A stretch of 64,000 nt of DNA, taken from contig JAFZNQ010000004.1 in assembly GCA_017552965.1 (NCBI GenBank), positions 56,931 to 120,930 of the forward strand, written 5' to 3'. A program made the translations under genes and the position numbers. The notes under the pieces are model-generated. The model was not told the DNA's origin. It saw nothing but the letters and a program-made list of their open reading frames with translations, and searched no databases. Shown here one piece after another: positions 22,393 to 31,091 of the stretch. This stretch comes from Abditibacteriota bacterium (lineage in GTDB: Bacteria > Armatimonadota > UBA5829). Every line of letters begins with the position of its first letter. The stretch's first letter is position 1.

Positions 22393-24318
22393 TCAGATCC
22401 TGTCGATGGCTTCGATGCCTATGGCGCTCAGGGTGTTTTTCATGACCTGCTTGAATGCGGCCACCAGCGCCAGCCTGAAGCTGCGCAGACCCTCGTCCTC
22501 TATGTTGATAAAAGCCACTCTCTTTTCCGCTTCCGGATCCGGATTCTCATAAAAGCCCGTAAAGACGCCGGCCAGGTCAAAAGCATACCGGGCCAGGGGC
22601 GCCGGGGACAGCTCCTCCGCCGCCTTTTCCAGCACCCGGGGATACTCGGCCAGCTTGGCCAGCAGGGCCTTTTCGGTGTCCGTGACCCGGTCCGTGCTTG
22701 CCCGCTGCAGGTCTATGGCCCCGGCCTTGTTCAGCACGGAGGCCGCTCTGGCGTGAGCGTATTCGCAATAGATGCCCGAGTCTCCCGTGGTCTTCAGGGC
22801 TTCCTCAAAATCAAAGACCAGCATCTTGCCGTTGGTGGTCCGGCTCATGAAGTAGCGGACCGCCGCGCAGGCCAGTATGTCCAGGCTCACCGGGTCCTTG
22901 ACCTTTTCGCCTATCTTGTCTCTGATGATGTCTATGAGGTCGTCTCCCTTGACTCCCAGACCCTTTCTGCCGCTCATGGCCTGGACCTGGGCGTCCTTGT
23001 CGGTCTCCATGCCCAGAGCCTCGGCGGCGGAGTTGGACAGCACCACCACCTCATAGCCCAGATGCACCGAGTTGGCCGCTTCTTTTTTGAAGCCCAGCTT
23101 GTCCAGACATTCATACACTATCTGCTGGGTGTAGCTCTGGCGGCAGTCTATGACGTTGATGACTTCGTCCGCCCGGCCCCACTTGTCGCAGGGAGCCCCG
23201 TCGGGGGCGGTGGTGGCCAGCGCGGTGCCGTCGGGCTGCAGGCCCCATTCTCCGTAGAGAAAGTCCTTGCCCAGCACGCCGAACTTCCACATCTGATATG
23301 CTATATCCTTGCCTGTGTAGGTGACTATGCCGTTGGAGCGCACCAGTATCTTGTCCTCGCTCTTGACCCCCTCCTCGGTCTCCACTATGCCGGAGCCGTA
23401 TCTGACCACCCAGCAGCCCCGGTTGGGGCCCTCGGTCTCATACACCACGGCGCCGGTGTCCCGGAGCTTGTCAAAGGCAGTCTTCCAGAAGCCCCGCAGG
23501 AATATGTCCGACTCCCAGTTCAGCAGGTCGTACCGGACGTTGAGGCGTCCCACGGTAGCCAGATGACACCGGACTATCCGGGCAGCCACCTCCTTGGCAA
23601 AGGCGGCTATGGGGTTGTCCTGGCTCTCCACCATATGGAGCACCTCCACCCTCTTTTCCTTCAGCTCGGGATCGCTTTCGTAGGCGGCGGAAATGCGGGA
23701 ATAGACGTCCCAGCACCAGTAGTCAAAGCTCTGGGAGCCCTCCGCCTTTTTCCAAATGGCGTCTATGTTGGAGCCGTCATAGACCGGCTCGTCCAGATAG
23801 AGCATGGCCACCACCACGTCCGCCACCTGCACTCCCGTGTCGTCTATATAGTTGCAGGCCTGGACCCGGTGGCCCATCCTGCGCAGTATGCGCACCACGC
23901 TGTCGCCTATGATGGCGTTGCGCAGGTGGCCTATATGCATGGCCTTGTTGGGGTTCACGTTGGTGTGCTCCACCAATATGTTCCTGCCGGTGGGCTCCCG
24001 GTCGCCGAACCGGTCCCCCTCCTCCAGTATCTGCCCTATGAGGTCCCGGGCATACAGGGGATGATCCACCCTGAAGTTCACGTAGCCGGGCTTGGTGACC
24101 TCCACGGAGGCGATATAGGGCAGAGAGCAGCGGGTGAGATGCTCCGCCAATTCCTCTGCTATCAGAAAAGGCGCCTTGCGGAGAGTCTTGGCAAAGGGCA
24201 TGCACACGGCGGTGGAAAAATCTCCCATTTCCTTGCTGGGGGGCACGTTGTAGCTCACGGCCAGCCCGGGATCGCCGAAAAACTCCCTGATACCTGCGGT
24301 GATTTTGTCTTGAAGCAT
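22393..24318 (-). CDS. argS: Arginine-tRNA ligase
   Basis: The 641-residue class I synthetase charges tRNA-Arg. The HIGH signature appears as NPNKAMHIGHLRN (about residues 120-132); the KMSKS-equivalent region is MSGRKGLGVKGDDLID near 445. The N-terminal Add-1-like domain and the C-terminal DALR anticodon-binding region (YAHARAASVL onward, ending MKNTLSAIGIEAIDRI) are both complete. The VEHTNVNPNKA wording and the length place it with the longer ArgS subtype. It is followed by no other gene on its strand before the terminator and preceded by rdgB 4 nt away. Confidence 0.96.
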   Translation of the reverse strand: MLQDKITAGIREFFGDPGLAVSYNVPPSKEMGDFSTAVCMPFAKTLRKAPFLIAEELAEHLTRCSLPYIASVEVTKPGYVNFRVDHPLYARDLIGQILEEGDRFGDREPTGRNILVEHTNVNPNKAMHIGHLRNAIIGDSVVRILRRMGHRVQACNYIDDTGVQVADVVVAMLYLDEPVYDGSNIDAIWKKAEGSQSFDYWCWDVYSRISAAYESDPELKEKRVEVLHMVESQDNPIAAFAKEVAARIVRCHLATVGRLNVRYDLLNWESDIFLRGFWKTAFDKLRDTGAVVYETEGPNRGCWVVRYGSGIVETEEGVKSEDKILVRSNGIVTYTGKDIAYQMWKFGVLGKDFLYGEWGLQPDGTALATTAPDGAPCDKWGRADEVINVIDCRQSYTQQIVYECLDKLGFKKEAANSVHLGYEVVVLSNSAAEALGMETDKDAQVQAMSGRKGLGVKGDDLIDIIRDKIGEKVKDPVSLDILACAAVRYFMSRTTNGKMLVFDFEEALKTTGDSGIYCEYAHARAASVLNKAGAIDLQRASTDRVTDTEKALLAKLAEYPRVLEKAAEELSPAPLARYAFDLAGVFTGFYENPDPEAEKRVAFINIEDEGLRSFRLALVAAFKQVMKNTLSAIGIEAIDRI

Positions 24319-24322
24319 ATTG

Positions 24323-24967
24323 CTACCTCTTGATATATGTGATCAGCTCTAACATCCGGCGCACGGCCTTGCCTCTGTGGGAAATGGCGTTCTTTTCCGC
24401 CGGGGACAGCTCCGCCAGATGGCGCCTGAGGGAGGGCAGATACATGACGGGGTCAAAGCCAAAGCCTCCGTCGCCCCTTTCCTCCCGGGCTATCTCCCCC
24501 TCCAGAGTGGCGCGGACCGTGACTATGTGAGGGTCATCGGGGTAAAACACGGCGCCCTCTGCGGCGGGGCAATCCCTGAGCCCCTCTATCACCGAGGGCT
24601 CCGGAGCATAGAGACAGGCGCAGCAGACAAAACGGGCTGTCCTGAGGGAAGCGTCCCCCAGCTCCTCCAGCAGCTTGCGGCACCTTTCCCGGTCCGTGTC
24701 GGCGTAGCGGGAGGAATAGACTCCCGGTCTGCCTCCCAGCGCGTCCACCTCCAGACCCGAATCGTCTGCCAGGCAGAGGAGGCCGTATCGGGAGCCGTAG
24801 CCCTCGGCCTTCAGCACTGCGTTTTCCTCAAAGGTGGCTCCGGTCTCCTCTATCTCATAGAGCTTGTCCAGCTCGTCCAGAGCCGTGACGGCCGTGTCCG
24901 TGCCGGAGAGCAGCTCCTTCATCTCCCGCACCTTGCCGGGGTTGTGTGTGGACAAAAGCAGCTTCAT
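24323..24967 (-). CDS. rdgB: XTP/dITP pyrophosphatase (RdgB/HAM1 family)
   Basis: The 214-residue protein has the family N-terminus LLLSTHNPGKVREM, the catalytic GLLCLADDSGLEVDALGGRPGVYSSRYA block near 65-90 and the C-terminal GDGGFGFDPVMYLP and NAISHRGKA segments. It hydrolyses non-canonical purine triphosphates such as dITP and XTP to keep them out of DNA. I prefer the ATG at 24965-24967, which overlaps the rph stop as TGATG; a GTG one codon earlier is possible. The order rph-rdgB is common in many bacteria and supports the call. Confidence 0.95.
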   Translation of the reverse strand: MKLLLSTHNPGKVREMKELLSGTDTAVTALDELDKLYEIEETGATFEENAVLKAEGYGSRYGLLCLADDSGLEVDALGGRPGVYSSRYADTDRERCRKLLEELGDASLRTARFVCCACLYAPEPSVIEGLRDCPAAEGAVFYPDDPHIVTVRATLEGEIAREERGDGGFGFDPVMYLPSLRRHLAELSPAEKNAISHRGKAVRRMLELITYIKR

Positions 24968-25683
24968 CACCAGCCTGCCTCTTTGGTGATCTCAAATATC
25001 CGGCCTATGCCTTCGGCGGCCAGGTCCAGCAGGGAGTCAAACCTCTTCCGGGGGAAGGGATAGCCCTCTGCGGTGCTCTGGACCTCTATGAGCTTGCCGG
25101 CGGAGGTCATCACCACGTTCATATCCACCTGAGCGTTGCTGTCCTCCACGTAGGCCAGGTCCAGCAGCTCCTCGCCTCCCACTATGCCGCAGCTGACCGC
25201 GGCCACCCGCTCCGTAAAGGGCAGACGGCGGATCAGCTTTTCCTTCAGCATATATTCGCAGGCATCGGCAAAGGCCAGAAAGCTGCCTGTGACCGAAGCG
25301 GTCCTGGTGCCGCCGTCGGCCTGTATCACGTCGCAGTCCAGCCAGACGGTCCTTTCGCCCAGAGCGTCCAGGTCCGCCACGCTGCGGATGGAGCGGCCTA
25401 TGAGCCTCTGTATCTCCATGGAGCGGCCGTCTATCTTGCCCTTGACGGAGTCTCTCTGCTTTCTGGTCTCGCAGCTGCAGGGCAGCATGGCGTATTCGGC
25501 GGTGATCCAGCCGCTGCCGGTGCCCTTCAGGAAGGGGGGCACCTTGTCCTCCACGGAGGCGGTGCAGATGACTCTGGTCTTGCCCACCTCTATGAGGACG
25601 CTGCCTTCGGCGTTGGGCATGAAGTCCCTGTGGAGGACTATGGGCCGCAGCTCGTCCGAGGCCCTCTTGTCAAAACGCACCAT
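24967..25683 (-). CDS. rph: Ribonuclease PH
   Basis: The 238-residue phosphorolytic exoribonuclease trims the 3' ends of tRNA precursors. Family motifs are plain: [33 protein letters not shown] at the start, [36 protein letters not shown] (phosphate-binding Arg) and [19 protein letters not shown]. The ATG at 25681-25683 overlaps the trxA stop by one base (TGATG). The gene is complete and of normal length. Confidence 0.97.
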   Translation of the reverse strand: MVRFDKRASDELRPIVLHRDFMPNAEGSVLIEVGKTRVICTASVEDKVPPFLKGTGSGWITAEYAMLPCSCETRKQRDSVKGKIDGRSMEIQRLIGRSIRSVADLDALGERTVWLDCDVIQADGGTRTASVTGSFLAFADACEYMLKEKLIRRLPFTERVAAVSCGIVGGEELLDLAYVEDSNAQVDMNVVMTSAGKLIEVQSTAEGYPFPRKRFDSLLDLAAEGIGRIFEITKEAGW

Positions 25684-26006
25684 CAGAGAGCGGCGTCCAG
25701 CAGCTTTTTCAGGGCGGGCTTGGGCTGAAGACCCACGGTGCGGGCTTCCACGCTGCCGCCCTTGAAGAGTATGACGGTGGGGATGCTCATGATGCCGTAC
25801 TGCTGAGCCAGGTCGCCGTTGTCGTCTATATCCACCTTGACAAACCGGACCTTGCCCTCGTATTCCCCGGCCAGCTGGTCAATGATGGGGGCCAGCATCT
25901 TGCAGGGGCCGCACCAGGTGGCCCAAAAGTCCACCAGCACCGGCAGATCCGCCTTCAATACTTCCTGCTCAAAATCGGCAGAGCCTATAGCTTTGATGTT
26001 GCTCAT
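25683..26006 (-). CDS. trxA: Thioredoxin
   Basis: The 107-residue protein has the full thioredoxin fold with the redox motif [11 protein letters not shown] (C32 and C35), the PTVILFKGG cis-proline loop and the usual length. It reduces protein disulfides in the cytosol. It is the first gene of a minus-strand group trxA-rph-rdgB-argS with one-base or few-base junctions. The 43-nt AT-rich gap to galK upstream probably contains its promoter, though I see no clean minus-35. Confidence 0.97.
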   Translation of the reverse strand: MSNIKAIGSADFEQEVLKADLPVLVDFWATWCGPCKMLAPIIDQLAGEYEGKVRFVKVDIDDNGDLAQQYGIMSIPTVILFKGGSVEARTVGLQPKPALKKLLDAAL

Positions 26007-26049
26007 CTTTGTATCCTCTCTTTTGTATTTCTAATAATTATTTTATATA

Positions 26050-27228
26050 TTAGTTCAGCTCCGAGGGAGCCACGGGCCCGGCGCCGTCCTCGGCGGACAG
26101 CACCCACACCTCCGGCTCCAGCCCGGTGGCCCGGGGATATTCTCTCCGGACGTATTCTGCGAAATCCTTTACCCGGGAGGCCTCCACCAGACTGACGGCG
26201 CAGCCTCCGAAGCCGGCGCCTGCCAGACGGCCCGACAGGGAGCCGGGAGCCTCTCTGGCAGCCTTGACCATGGCCTCCAGCTCGGGACAGGACACCTCAT
26301 AGTCGTCTCTGGCCGAATCGTGGCTTTGGTCCATGAGCCTGCCAAAGGCCTCGAAGTCGCCGGCATTCAGCACCCTGATGGCCTCCAGGCCCCGGTTGTT
26401 CTCGGTGATCACGTGGCGGGCTCTCATATACTGCTTTTCCGTGAGCTCGTCCTTGTGCCTGTTTATCATGTCCAGAGTGGCGTCCCTGAGGGCCCGGACC
26501 TCCGGATAATGCTTTTGCAGCGCGGCCACGGCCTCTTCGCACTGGGCCCGCCGGGCTCCGTATTCGCTGTCCACCAGCCCCCGCCGCTTCATGGTGTTGC
26601 ACACCACCACCTTATAGCGGCTGCAGTCCAGAGGCAGCTGCCTGTATTCCAGGCTGCGGCAGTCCAGAAACAGGGCGTGGTCCTTTTTGCCGTTGCGGGA
26701 CACGAACTGGTCCATGATGCCGGTGCTCACGCCCACAAACAGGTTCTCGGCCTTCTGGCCCACCAGAGCCATCTCCGGCCCGGACATCTCAAAGCCGAAC
26801 AGAGTCTGCATCAAGACCCCGGTGGCGTTTTCCAGAGCCGCCGAGGAGCTGAGGCCGCTGCCTATGGGCACGTTGCTTGACAGGGCTATTTCGGCTCCGC
26901 CCAACCGGGCCCCCGCCTCCAGCAGATATTTGATGACCCCTCTCGAGTAGTTGCTCCACTTATACCTTTCGTCGGACTGCAGGTCCCCCAGGCTGAATAC
27001 GGAGGTCTCGTTTTTGTTCATGGAATGGATGGACACGGTGTCTCCGCCGGTCCGGCGGCCGCAGGCCAGCACGTTCAGGTCTATGGCAATGGGGAGGACA
27101 AAGCCGTCGTTGTAATCCGTGTGGATGCCCAGCAGGTCCACCCGTCCGGGGCTCTTTACAAAGGCCTCCGGCTCTCCTTTGTAGACGTCTTCAAATCGGC
27201 GTCTCAGCTCTTCGTATCGCGCTTTCAA
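26050..27228 (-). CDS. galK: Galactokinase-family GHMP kinase
   Basis: The 392-residue protein has all GHMP kinase blocks: GRVDLLGIHTDYNDG (28-42), the ATP-binding PIGSGLSSSAALE near 122, the STGIMDQF catalytic-Asp segment near 170 and the C-terminal LAGAGFGGCAV loop. Galactokinases phosphorylate galactose at O1. The usual GEHTDY is GIHTDY here: the Glu that contacts the sugar's O6 in characterised enzymes is Ile35, so sugar specificity may have changed. The start is a TTG (27226-27228) overlapping the parB stop by 4 nt, with GGGAG 8 nt upstream, so it is read in the parAB transcript. Confidence 0.85.
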   Translation of the reverse strand: MKARYEELRRRFEDVYKGEPEAFVKSPGRVDLLGIHTDYNDGFVLPIAIDLNVLACGRRTGGDTVSIHSMNKNETSVFSLGDLQSDERYKWSNYSRGVIKYLLEAGARLGGAEIALSSNVPIGSGLSSSAALENATGVLMQTLFGFEMSGPEMALVGQKAENLFVGVSTGIMDQFVSRNGKKDHALFLDCRSLEYRQLPLDCSRYKVVVCNTMKRRGLVDSEYGARRAQCEEAVAALQKHYPEVRALRDATLDMINRHKDELTEKQYMRARHVITENNRGLEAIRVLNAGDFEAFGRLMDQSHDSARDDYEVSCPELEAMVKAAREAPGSLSGRLAGAGFGGCAVSLVEASRVKDFAEYVRREYPRATGLEPEVWVLSAEDGAGPVAPSELN

Positions 27229-28094
27229 TGCTCTTCTCCCAGGATCTGCGACAGGAGCCTTTCCAGGTCGCTGTCGTTTTTGAATTCTATGACTATCTGG
27301 CCCTTGGTGCGTCGTTTGACCACCCGGACCCCGGTCTTCAGGGCTTCCTTCAGTTTGGCGGACAGGTCTGCCAGCTCCGTTGTTTCACGTGAAACAGCCG
27401 GCCTTGCGGGCTTTTCCGGCTCCGGCTCGGACATATCCCCCAGAGGGTTGTTGATGATGCGGGCCAGCTCCTCGGCGTCCCTCACGGTAAGGTTTTCCCG
27501 GACTATCCTTTCGGCAAAGGGCACCCGGTTTTCCTCCGAGGACACGGAGAGGACGGCTCTGGCGTGGCCTTCGCTGATGGACTTGTCCTCCAGCATGGCC
27601 AGCACCGGCTCCGGCAGGGACAGGAGCCTCAGATGATTGGCCACGGAGCTGCGGCTCTTGCCTACCACTCCCGCCAGATGCTCCTGGGTGTAGCCGAAAT
27701 CCTCCACCAGACGCTTGTAGGCTCTGGCGGTCTCGATGGGGCCTATGTCCTCCCGCTGGATGTTTTCTATGACGGCTATCTCCAGGCTCTGGGTGTCCGT
27801 CACGTCCCTGACCAGAGCGGGCACGGTCCTGAGGCCCGCCAGCCGGGAGGCCCGCAGCCGTCTTTCCCCGGCCACCAGCTCGTACCGGTCCTCGTCCTTT
27901 TTTCTCAGCAGCACAGGCTGCAGGACGCCGTATTTTTTGATGGAGTCCGCCAGCTCCCTCAGGCTGTCCTCGTCAAATCTCTGACGGGGCTGAAAGGGGT
28001 TGGGGTCTATGAGTATGACCTCTATTTCCGTGGGCCGGTCCTGAGGAGCGCTGATGCGATTGGCTCCCAGCAGGTCCGCCGGGCCCTTAGCCAT
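27225..28094 (-). CDS. parB: Chromosome partitioning protein ParB
   Basis: The 289-residue protein has the ParB nuclease/CTPase domain (PNPFQPRQRFDEDSLRELADSIKKYGVLQPVLLR and ELVAGERRLRASRLAG), the ENIQREDIGPIETARAYKRL segment, a helix-turn-helix (TQEHLAGVVGKSRSSVANHLRLL) that reads parS, and a C-terminal dimerisation part. It spreads from parS and works with ParA to segregate the origin region. The ATG at 28092-28094 overlaps parA by 8 nt; an in-frame extension upstream lies inside parA. A perfect parS site (27381-27396) is embedded in the 3' half of the gene. Confidence 0.96.
   Translation of the reverse strand: MAKGPADLLGANRISAPQDRPTEIEVILIDPNPFQPRQRFDEDSLRELADSIKKYGVLQPVLLRKKDEDRYELVAGERRLRASRLAGLRTVPALVRDVTDTQSLEIAVIENIQREDIGPIETARAYKRLVEDFGYTQEHLAGVVGKSRSSVANHLRLLSLPEPVLAMLEDKSISEGHARAVLSVSSEENRVPFAERIVRENLTVRDAEELARIINNPLGDMSEPEPEKPARPAVSRETTELADLSAKLKEALKTGVRVVKRRTKGQIVIEFKNDSDLERLLSQILGEEH
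27381..27396. promoter_or_regulatory. parS centromere site inside parB
   Basis: TGTTTCACGTGAAACA is a perfect 16-bp palindrome and matches the widely conserved bacterial parS consensus. It encodes Val-Ser-Arg-Glu-Thr near ParB residue 237. ParB would bind here to nucleate the partition complex. Confidence 0.95.
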
Positions 28095-28863
28095 GGTTTT
28101 GTTTTCCAAATTCCGATACCTCCACAGCAAATGCTCCATAGTTCTCCGCGCCCACGGAGCCCGGAGCATAGGTAAAAATAGACTTCCCGTGGCTGGGAGC
28201 CTCGGAAAGCTTCACGTTTCTCGGCATGATCACCGAAGACACCTGACTGCCGAAAAAGGCCCTGACCTCACCGGTGATCTTTTCGCTGAGGGCGGTCCTG
28301 TAGTCAAACATGGTGAGGAGTATCCGGGCTATCTTCAGGTCCGGATTCAGATTCCGGGTGACCAGAGTGATGGTCTGCAGCAGCTGGGTGATGCCTTCCA
28401 GAGCGTAGTATTCGCACTGGATGGGCAGGATGGTGTATTTGGCGCAGGTGAGCACGTTCACGGTCAGGAGCCCCAGAGAGGGAGGGCAGTCTATGATGAC
28501 GAAGCTGTAGTCGTCACTGACGGCGTCCAGAGCCAGCCCGAGACGCTTTTCTCTGGACATCATGCCCATGAGCTCTATGTCCGCCCCGGCCAGATTCAGG
28601 GTGGCGGGAGCCAGAGACAGATTCTTTTCGCCGGTAGGCAGGATCACGTCCTTCAGGGGCGCGGCGCCCATCATCACGTCATACATACAGCGGTCCAGAG
28701 AGGACTTGTCTATGCCCAGACCGGTGGTGGCGTTGCCCTGAGGATCCATGTCCACCAAAAGCACCTTCTCGCCCAGAATGCCCAGTCCGGCAGCCAGATT
28801 GATGGCGGTGGTGGTCTTGCCCACGCCGCCCTTTTGGTTCACAACCGCATATATATTATTCAT
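28087..28863 (-). CDS. parA: Chromosome partitioning ATPase ParA (Soj-type)
   Basis: The 258-residue ATPase starts MNNIYAVVNQKGGVGKTTTAINLAAGLG, the deviant Walker A typical of ParA/MinD. LLVDMDPQGNATTGLG follows near residue 38, and FVIIDCPPSLGLLTVNVL (Walker B) near 120. It is of the short chromosomal type without an N-terminal DNA-binding domain. I start at the ATG at 28861-28863; the in-frame extension upstream runs through the tRNA terminator and is not credible. The order parA-parB-galK forms one transcript on the minus strand. Confidence 0.96.
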   Translation of the reverse strand: MNNIYAVVNQKGGVGKTTTAINLAAGLGILGEKVLLVDMDPQGNATTGLGIDKSSLDRCMYDVMMGAAPLKDVILPTGEKNLSLAPATLNLAGADIELMGMMSREKRLGLALDAVSDDYSFVIIDCPPSLGLLTVNVLTCAKYTILPIQCEYYALEGITQLLQTITLVTRNLNPDLKIARILLTMFDYRTALSEKITGEVRAFFGSQVSSVIMPRNVKLSEAPSHGKSIFTYAPGSVGAENYGAFAVEVSEFGKQNHG

Positions 28864-28883
28864 TGCTTCGGACCCTTGTTCTA

Positions 28884-28908
28884 CAAAAAAAACCGGAAAC
28901 ATCCGGTA
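28884..28908 (-). terminator. Terminator of tRNA-Ser, just upstream of parA
   Basis: On the minus strand ACCGGA-TGTT-TCCGGT is followed by eight T residues. It separates the tRNA transcript from parA. Confidence 0.85.
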
Positions 28909-28914
28909 TAAAAA

Positions 28915-29008
28915 TGGAGGAGAGACCGGGATTTGAACCCGGGGCACAACGATAAAGTTGCGCGACGGTTTTCGAAACCGCTCCCTTAAGCCACTCGGGC
29001 ACCTCTCC
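28915..29008 (-). tRNA. tRNA-Ser (anticodon CGA)
   Basis: The minus strand folds into a class II tRNA: a 7-bp acceptor stem starting GGAGAGG, a D-arm, an anticodon loop TTCGAAA with CGA at plus-strand 28972-28974, a long variable arm typical of serine tRNAs, and a T-arm with TTCAAAT. It reads UCG codons. The 3' CCA appears to be encoded (28915-28917), and the base before it reads as U, whereas serine tRNAs usually carry G there. Confidence 0.93.
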
Positions 29009-29063
29009 TTACCACAACTATTATACCCTATTTTTGCTCCTTATGCAAGCCGCCGGGCCATTA

Positions 29064-30938
29064 TTATTGCTCCGGCAGGTCCAGATAATGCATTATGCCT
29101 ATCTGACAATAGGCGGTGCTCTCGGGATACATGTTGTTCATGGCCCTGTCCTCCAGGCCGTCTCCGTCCGTGTCCTCTGTCCAGTTGTACACTCCTCCGG
29201 TCTCGTTCAGGATGCGTATCCTCAGAGGGTTGTCCCCCAGCAGATAGGCCGTCATCCGGCGGCACCTGAGGAGATATCCGGCCTCCCCTGTGACCCGATA
29301 CAGCAGGGCGAGAGCCTGGAGCCAGTGGCCCGTCTGATAGTAGAAAAATTGTCCCCGGGCCTTCCAGCTGTCGTCTGCCCTGCCCCAGCAATAGGTCATC
29401 TCTCCGGGGACCAGATTCAGGCCGAAATTGATCACCTCTCCCCTGTATTCGCTCCGCCTGACCCACAGGCTCAGCCAGTAGTCCGCCGCCGCTGCGGCGC
29501 AGTCCCTCCACCGGCCGGCGTCCGGGTCTCCGGGCAGGGCCAGACAGCCCCGGGCCAGAGCGGCTATGGCCATGCTGTCCACGTTGGGATACCTGCTCCA
29601 GCTCCGGCCCCGCTGCAGGTCGCAGAGGGCGTTCAGGCTGTCCCGGCAGGCCTCCCCGAAGCTCACCCGGCGCCCCTTTTTGTCCACGTAAGCCGCGGCC
29701 TTTCCCGCAAAATCCAGGGTCTCCGCCAGCCCCAGAGTCAGATAGGCGTGCTCCCCCGGGTCTCTCCAATAGGGGCGGCCTCCGGAGGAGGAGCGGGTAT
29801 AGCCCCCTTCATAGCCGTCGCACAGGCAAAACTGCAGGCCCGCCCCTATGGCGGGGACCAGAGACTCTCTCAGGCCCGGGTCCGCGGCGGCGGCTTCGCA
29901 CAGCCCCCAGAGGGCTCTGCCGTTCAGCACCCCTCCCCCGGCATAATCCAGAAAGGCCGGGTTGTAAAACCAGCCCTTGCCCTCGGTGAGATAGTCTCCG
30001 TTGACGAACATGCCGTAGTGAAAGGCCCCCCGGGTGTATCGCTCCCTCACTCCCCGGTGGTCTTCAAGAGCCAGATTGCCCTCCTGCAGGTGCTGCATGG
30101 CGGCCAGATTGGCGGCCCCCTGCCGGACCATATCCCGCAGGTTGTCGTCAAAGGGCTTCTTTATCCTGCCCAGCCGCATGGCATACATAATGAGTATGTC
30201 GGCAAAATCGTTGGCAAAGGCGTAGGGCATATAGTTGCCGAAGGCCCCGTTGTCCGGGTCTCCGTCCAGGGGATGATCGTTGGAGGAGTTGAACCAGGAG
30301 GGCCAGACGCTCTGCCAGAAGCACCTGCAGGGCCTGCGGCCCAGAGGCCGGGACCAGTCCCTGTCCCTGTGGGCAAAGTCGTAGAGGGCCAGGTCCCTCT
30401 TGAAGTATGCCAGGTCCTCGTCATTGTCCGTGTCGAAGCCCTTTCTGTCCCCTCTCTGAGACGCCGCGGCTCCCCTGCTGTTTATATAGAGGCTCAGCAG
30501 CCGGCGGACCGCCGGATATTCCCGGGCCTTCCGGTCCCTGTTGCCCTTCCGGTCCAGCAGGTCGTTGGTAAACACGGAGGGCAGCTCCGGCGCCTCCGCT
30601 CCCCGGCGGCATATAAGGGCTCCCTCGGCGGCGTCGGCGAAGTCCGGGTCCTCCGCGGCGTCTATGAAATACACGTCAGTCCCGGCGGCAAAGGTCCCGG
30701 AAAAGACCCCGTCTTCATCCGCCCGGAGGGTCATGGTCACGCTCCTGCCGTCGGAGGCCCCGGTGACCCTCACGTATACAGGGCTGCCGGGGGCCGCCCT
30801 TCCCGTTATCCGGGGAGCGCCCCTGTCCGTGTCCCTGACGGCCCCCTCCGAGAACATGGGGGACAGGGACACTTCTCCCCTGGCGGCGCACAGGACGCAC
30901 AGGGCAAGACAGAGAGAGAGCAGAGCGGTTTTCATCAT
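29064..30938 (-). CDS. Secreted glycoside hydrolase family 9-like protein
   Basis: The 624-residue protein has a signal peptide (about 1-18), an Ig-like segment (about 20-105) and a large helical part that fits an (alpha/alpha)6 barrel. The C-terminal LLGDNPLRIRILNETGGVYNW resembles the LGxNP signature of GH9 cellulases, and NWTEDTDGDGLEDRAMNNMYPEST gives the acidic residues expected at its end. EHAYLTLGLAETLDFAGKAA is a typical toroid helix. I therefore infer a plant-polysaccharide-type hydrolase acting outside the cell; another six-hairpin glycosidase is possible. The first of two consecutive ATGs (30936-30938) has GGAAGG 5 nt upstream. Confidence 0.55.
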   Translation of the reverse strand: MMKTALLSLCLALCVLCAARGEVSLSPMFSEGAVRDTDRGAPRITGRAAPGSPVYVRVTGASDGRSVTMTLRADEDGVFSGTFAAGTDVYFIDAAEDPDFADAAEGALICRRGAEAPELPSVFTNDLLDRKGNRDRKAREYPAVRRLLSLYINSRGAAASQRGDRKGFDTDNDEDLAYFKRDLALYDFAHRDRDWSRPLGRRPCRCFWQSVWPSWFNSSNDHPLDGDPDNGAFGNYMPYAFANDFADILIMYAMRLGRIKKPFDDNLRDMVRQGAANLAAMQHLQEGNLALEDHRGVRERYTRGAFHYGMFVNGDYLTEGKGWFYNPAFLDYAGGGVLNGRALWGLCEAAAADPGLRESLVPAIGAGLQFCLCDGYEGGYTRSSSGGRPYWRDPGEHAYLTLGLAETLDFAGKAAAYVDKKGRRVSFGEACRDSLNALCDLQRGRSWSRYPNVDSMAIAALARGCLALPGDPDAGRWRDCAAAAADYWLSLWVRRSEYRGEVINFGLNLVPGEMTYCWGRADDSWKARGQFFYYQTGHWLQALALLYRVTGEAGYLLRCRRMTAYLLGDNPLRIRILNETGGVYNWTEDTDGDGLEDRAMNNMYPESTAYCQIGIMHYLDLPEQ

Positions 30939-31006
30939 GGTCGCCTTCCTTTTTCGGGCCTTATTCAGCCCTATTGTAGCATTTTGCCCCGGGCTTATCA
31001 AGCCAC

Positions 31007-31035
31007 TTGAAATACGGCAGGCCAAAAGGTATAAT
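31007..31035 (+). promoter_or_regulatory. Sigma70 promoter of the Gfo/Idh/MocA gene
   Basis: TTGAAA (31007-31012) and TATAAT (31030-31035) are spaced by 17 nt. The parS site at 31061-31076 lies within the transcribed leader, so ParB binding could affect this gene. Confidence 0.8.
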
Positions 31036-31060
31036 CAATAAGGGAAGGTCCCCCCGTAAA

Positions 31061-31076
31061 TGTTTCACGTGAAACA
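31061..31076. promoter_or_regulatory. Second parS centromere site
   Basis: A second exact copy of the TGTTTCACGTGAAACA palindrome, 3.7 kb from the one in parB. It sits in the divergent intergenic region where gene direction switches from mostly minus to mostly plus. Confidence 0.95.
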
Positions 31077-31091
31077 CAAGGAGTCTCATCA

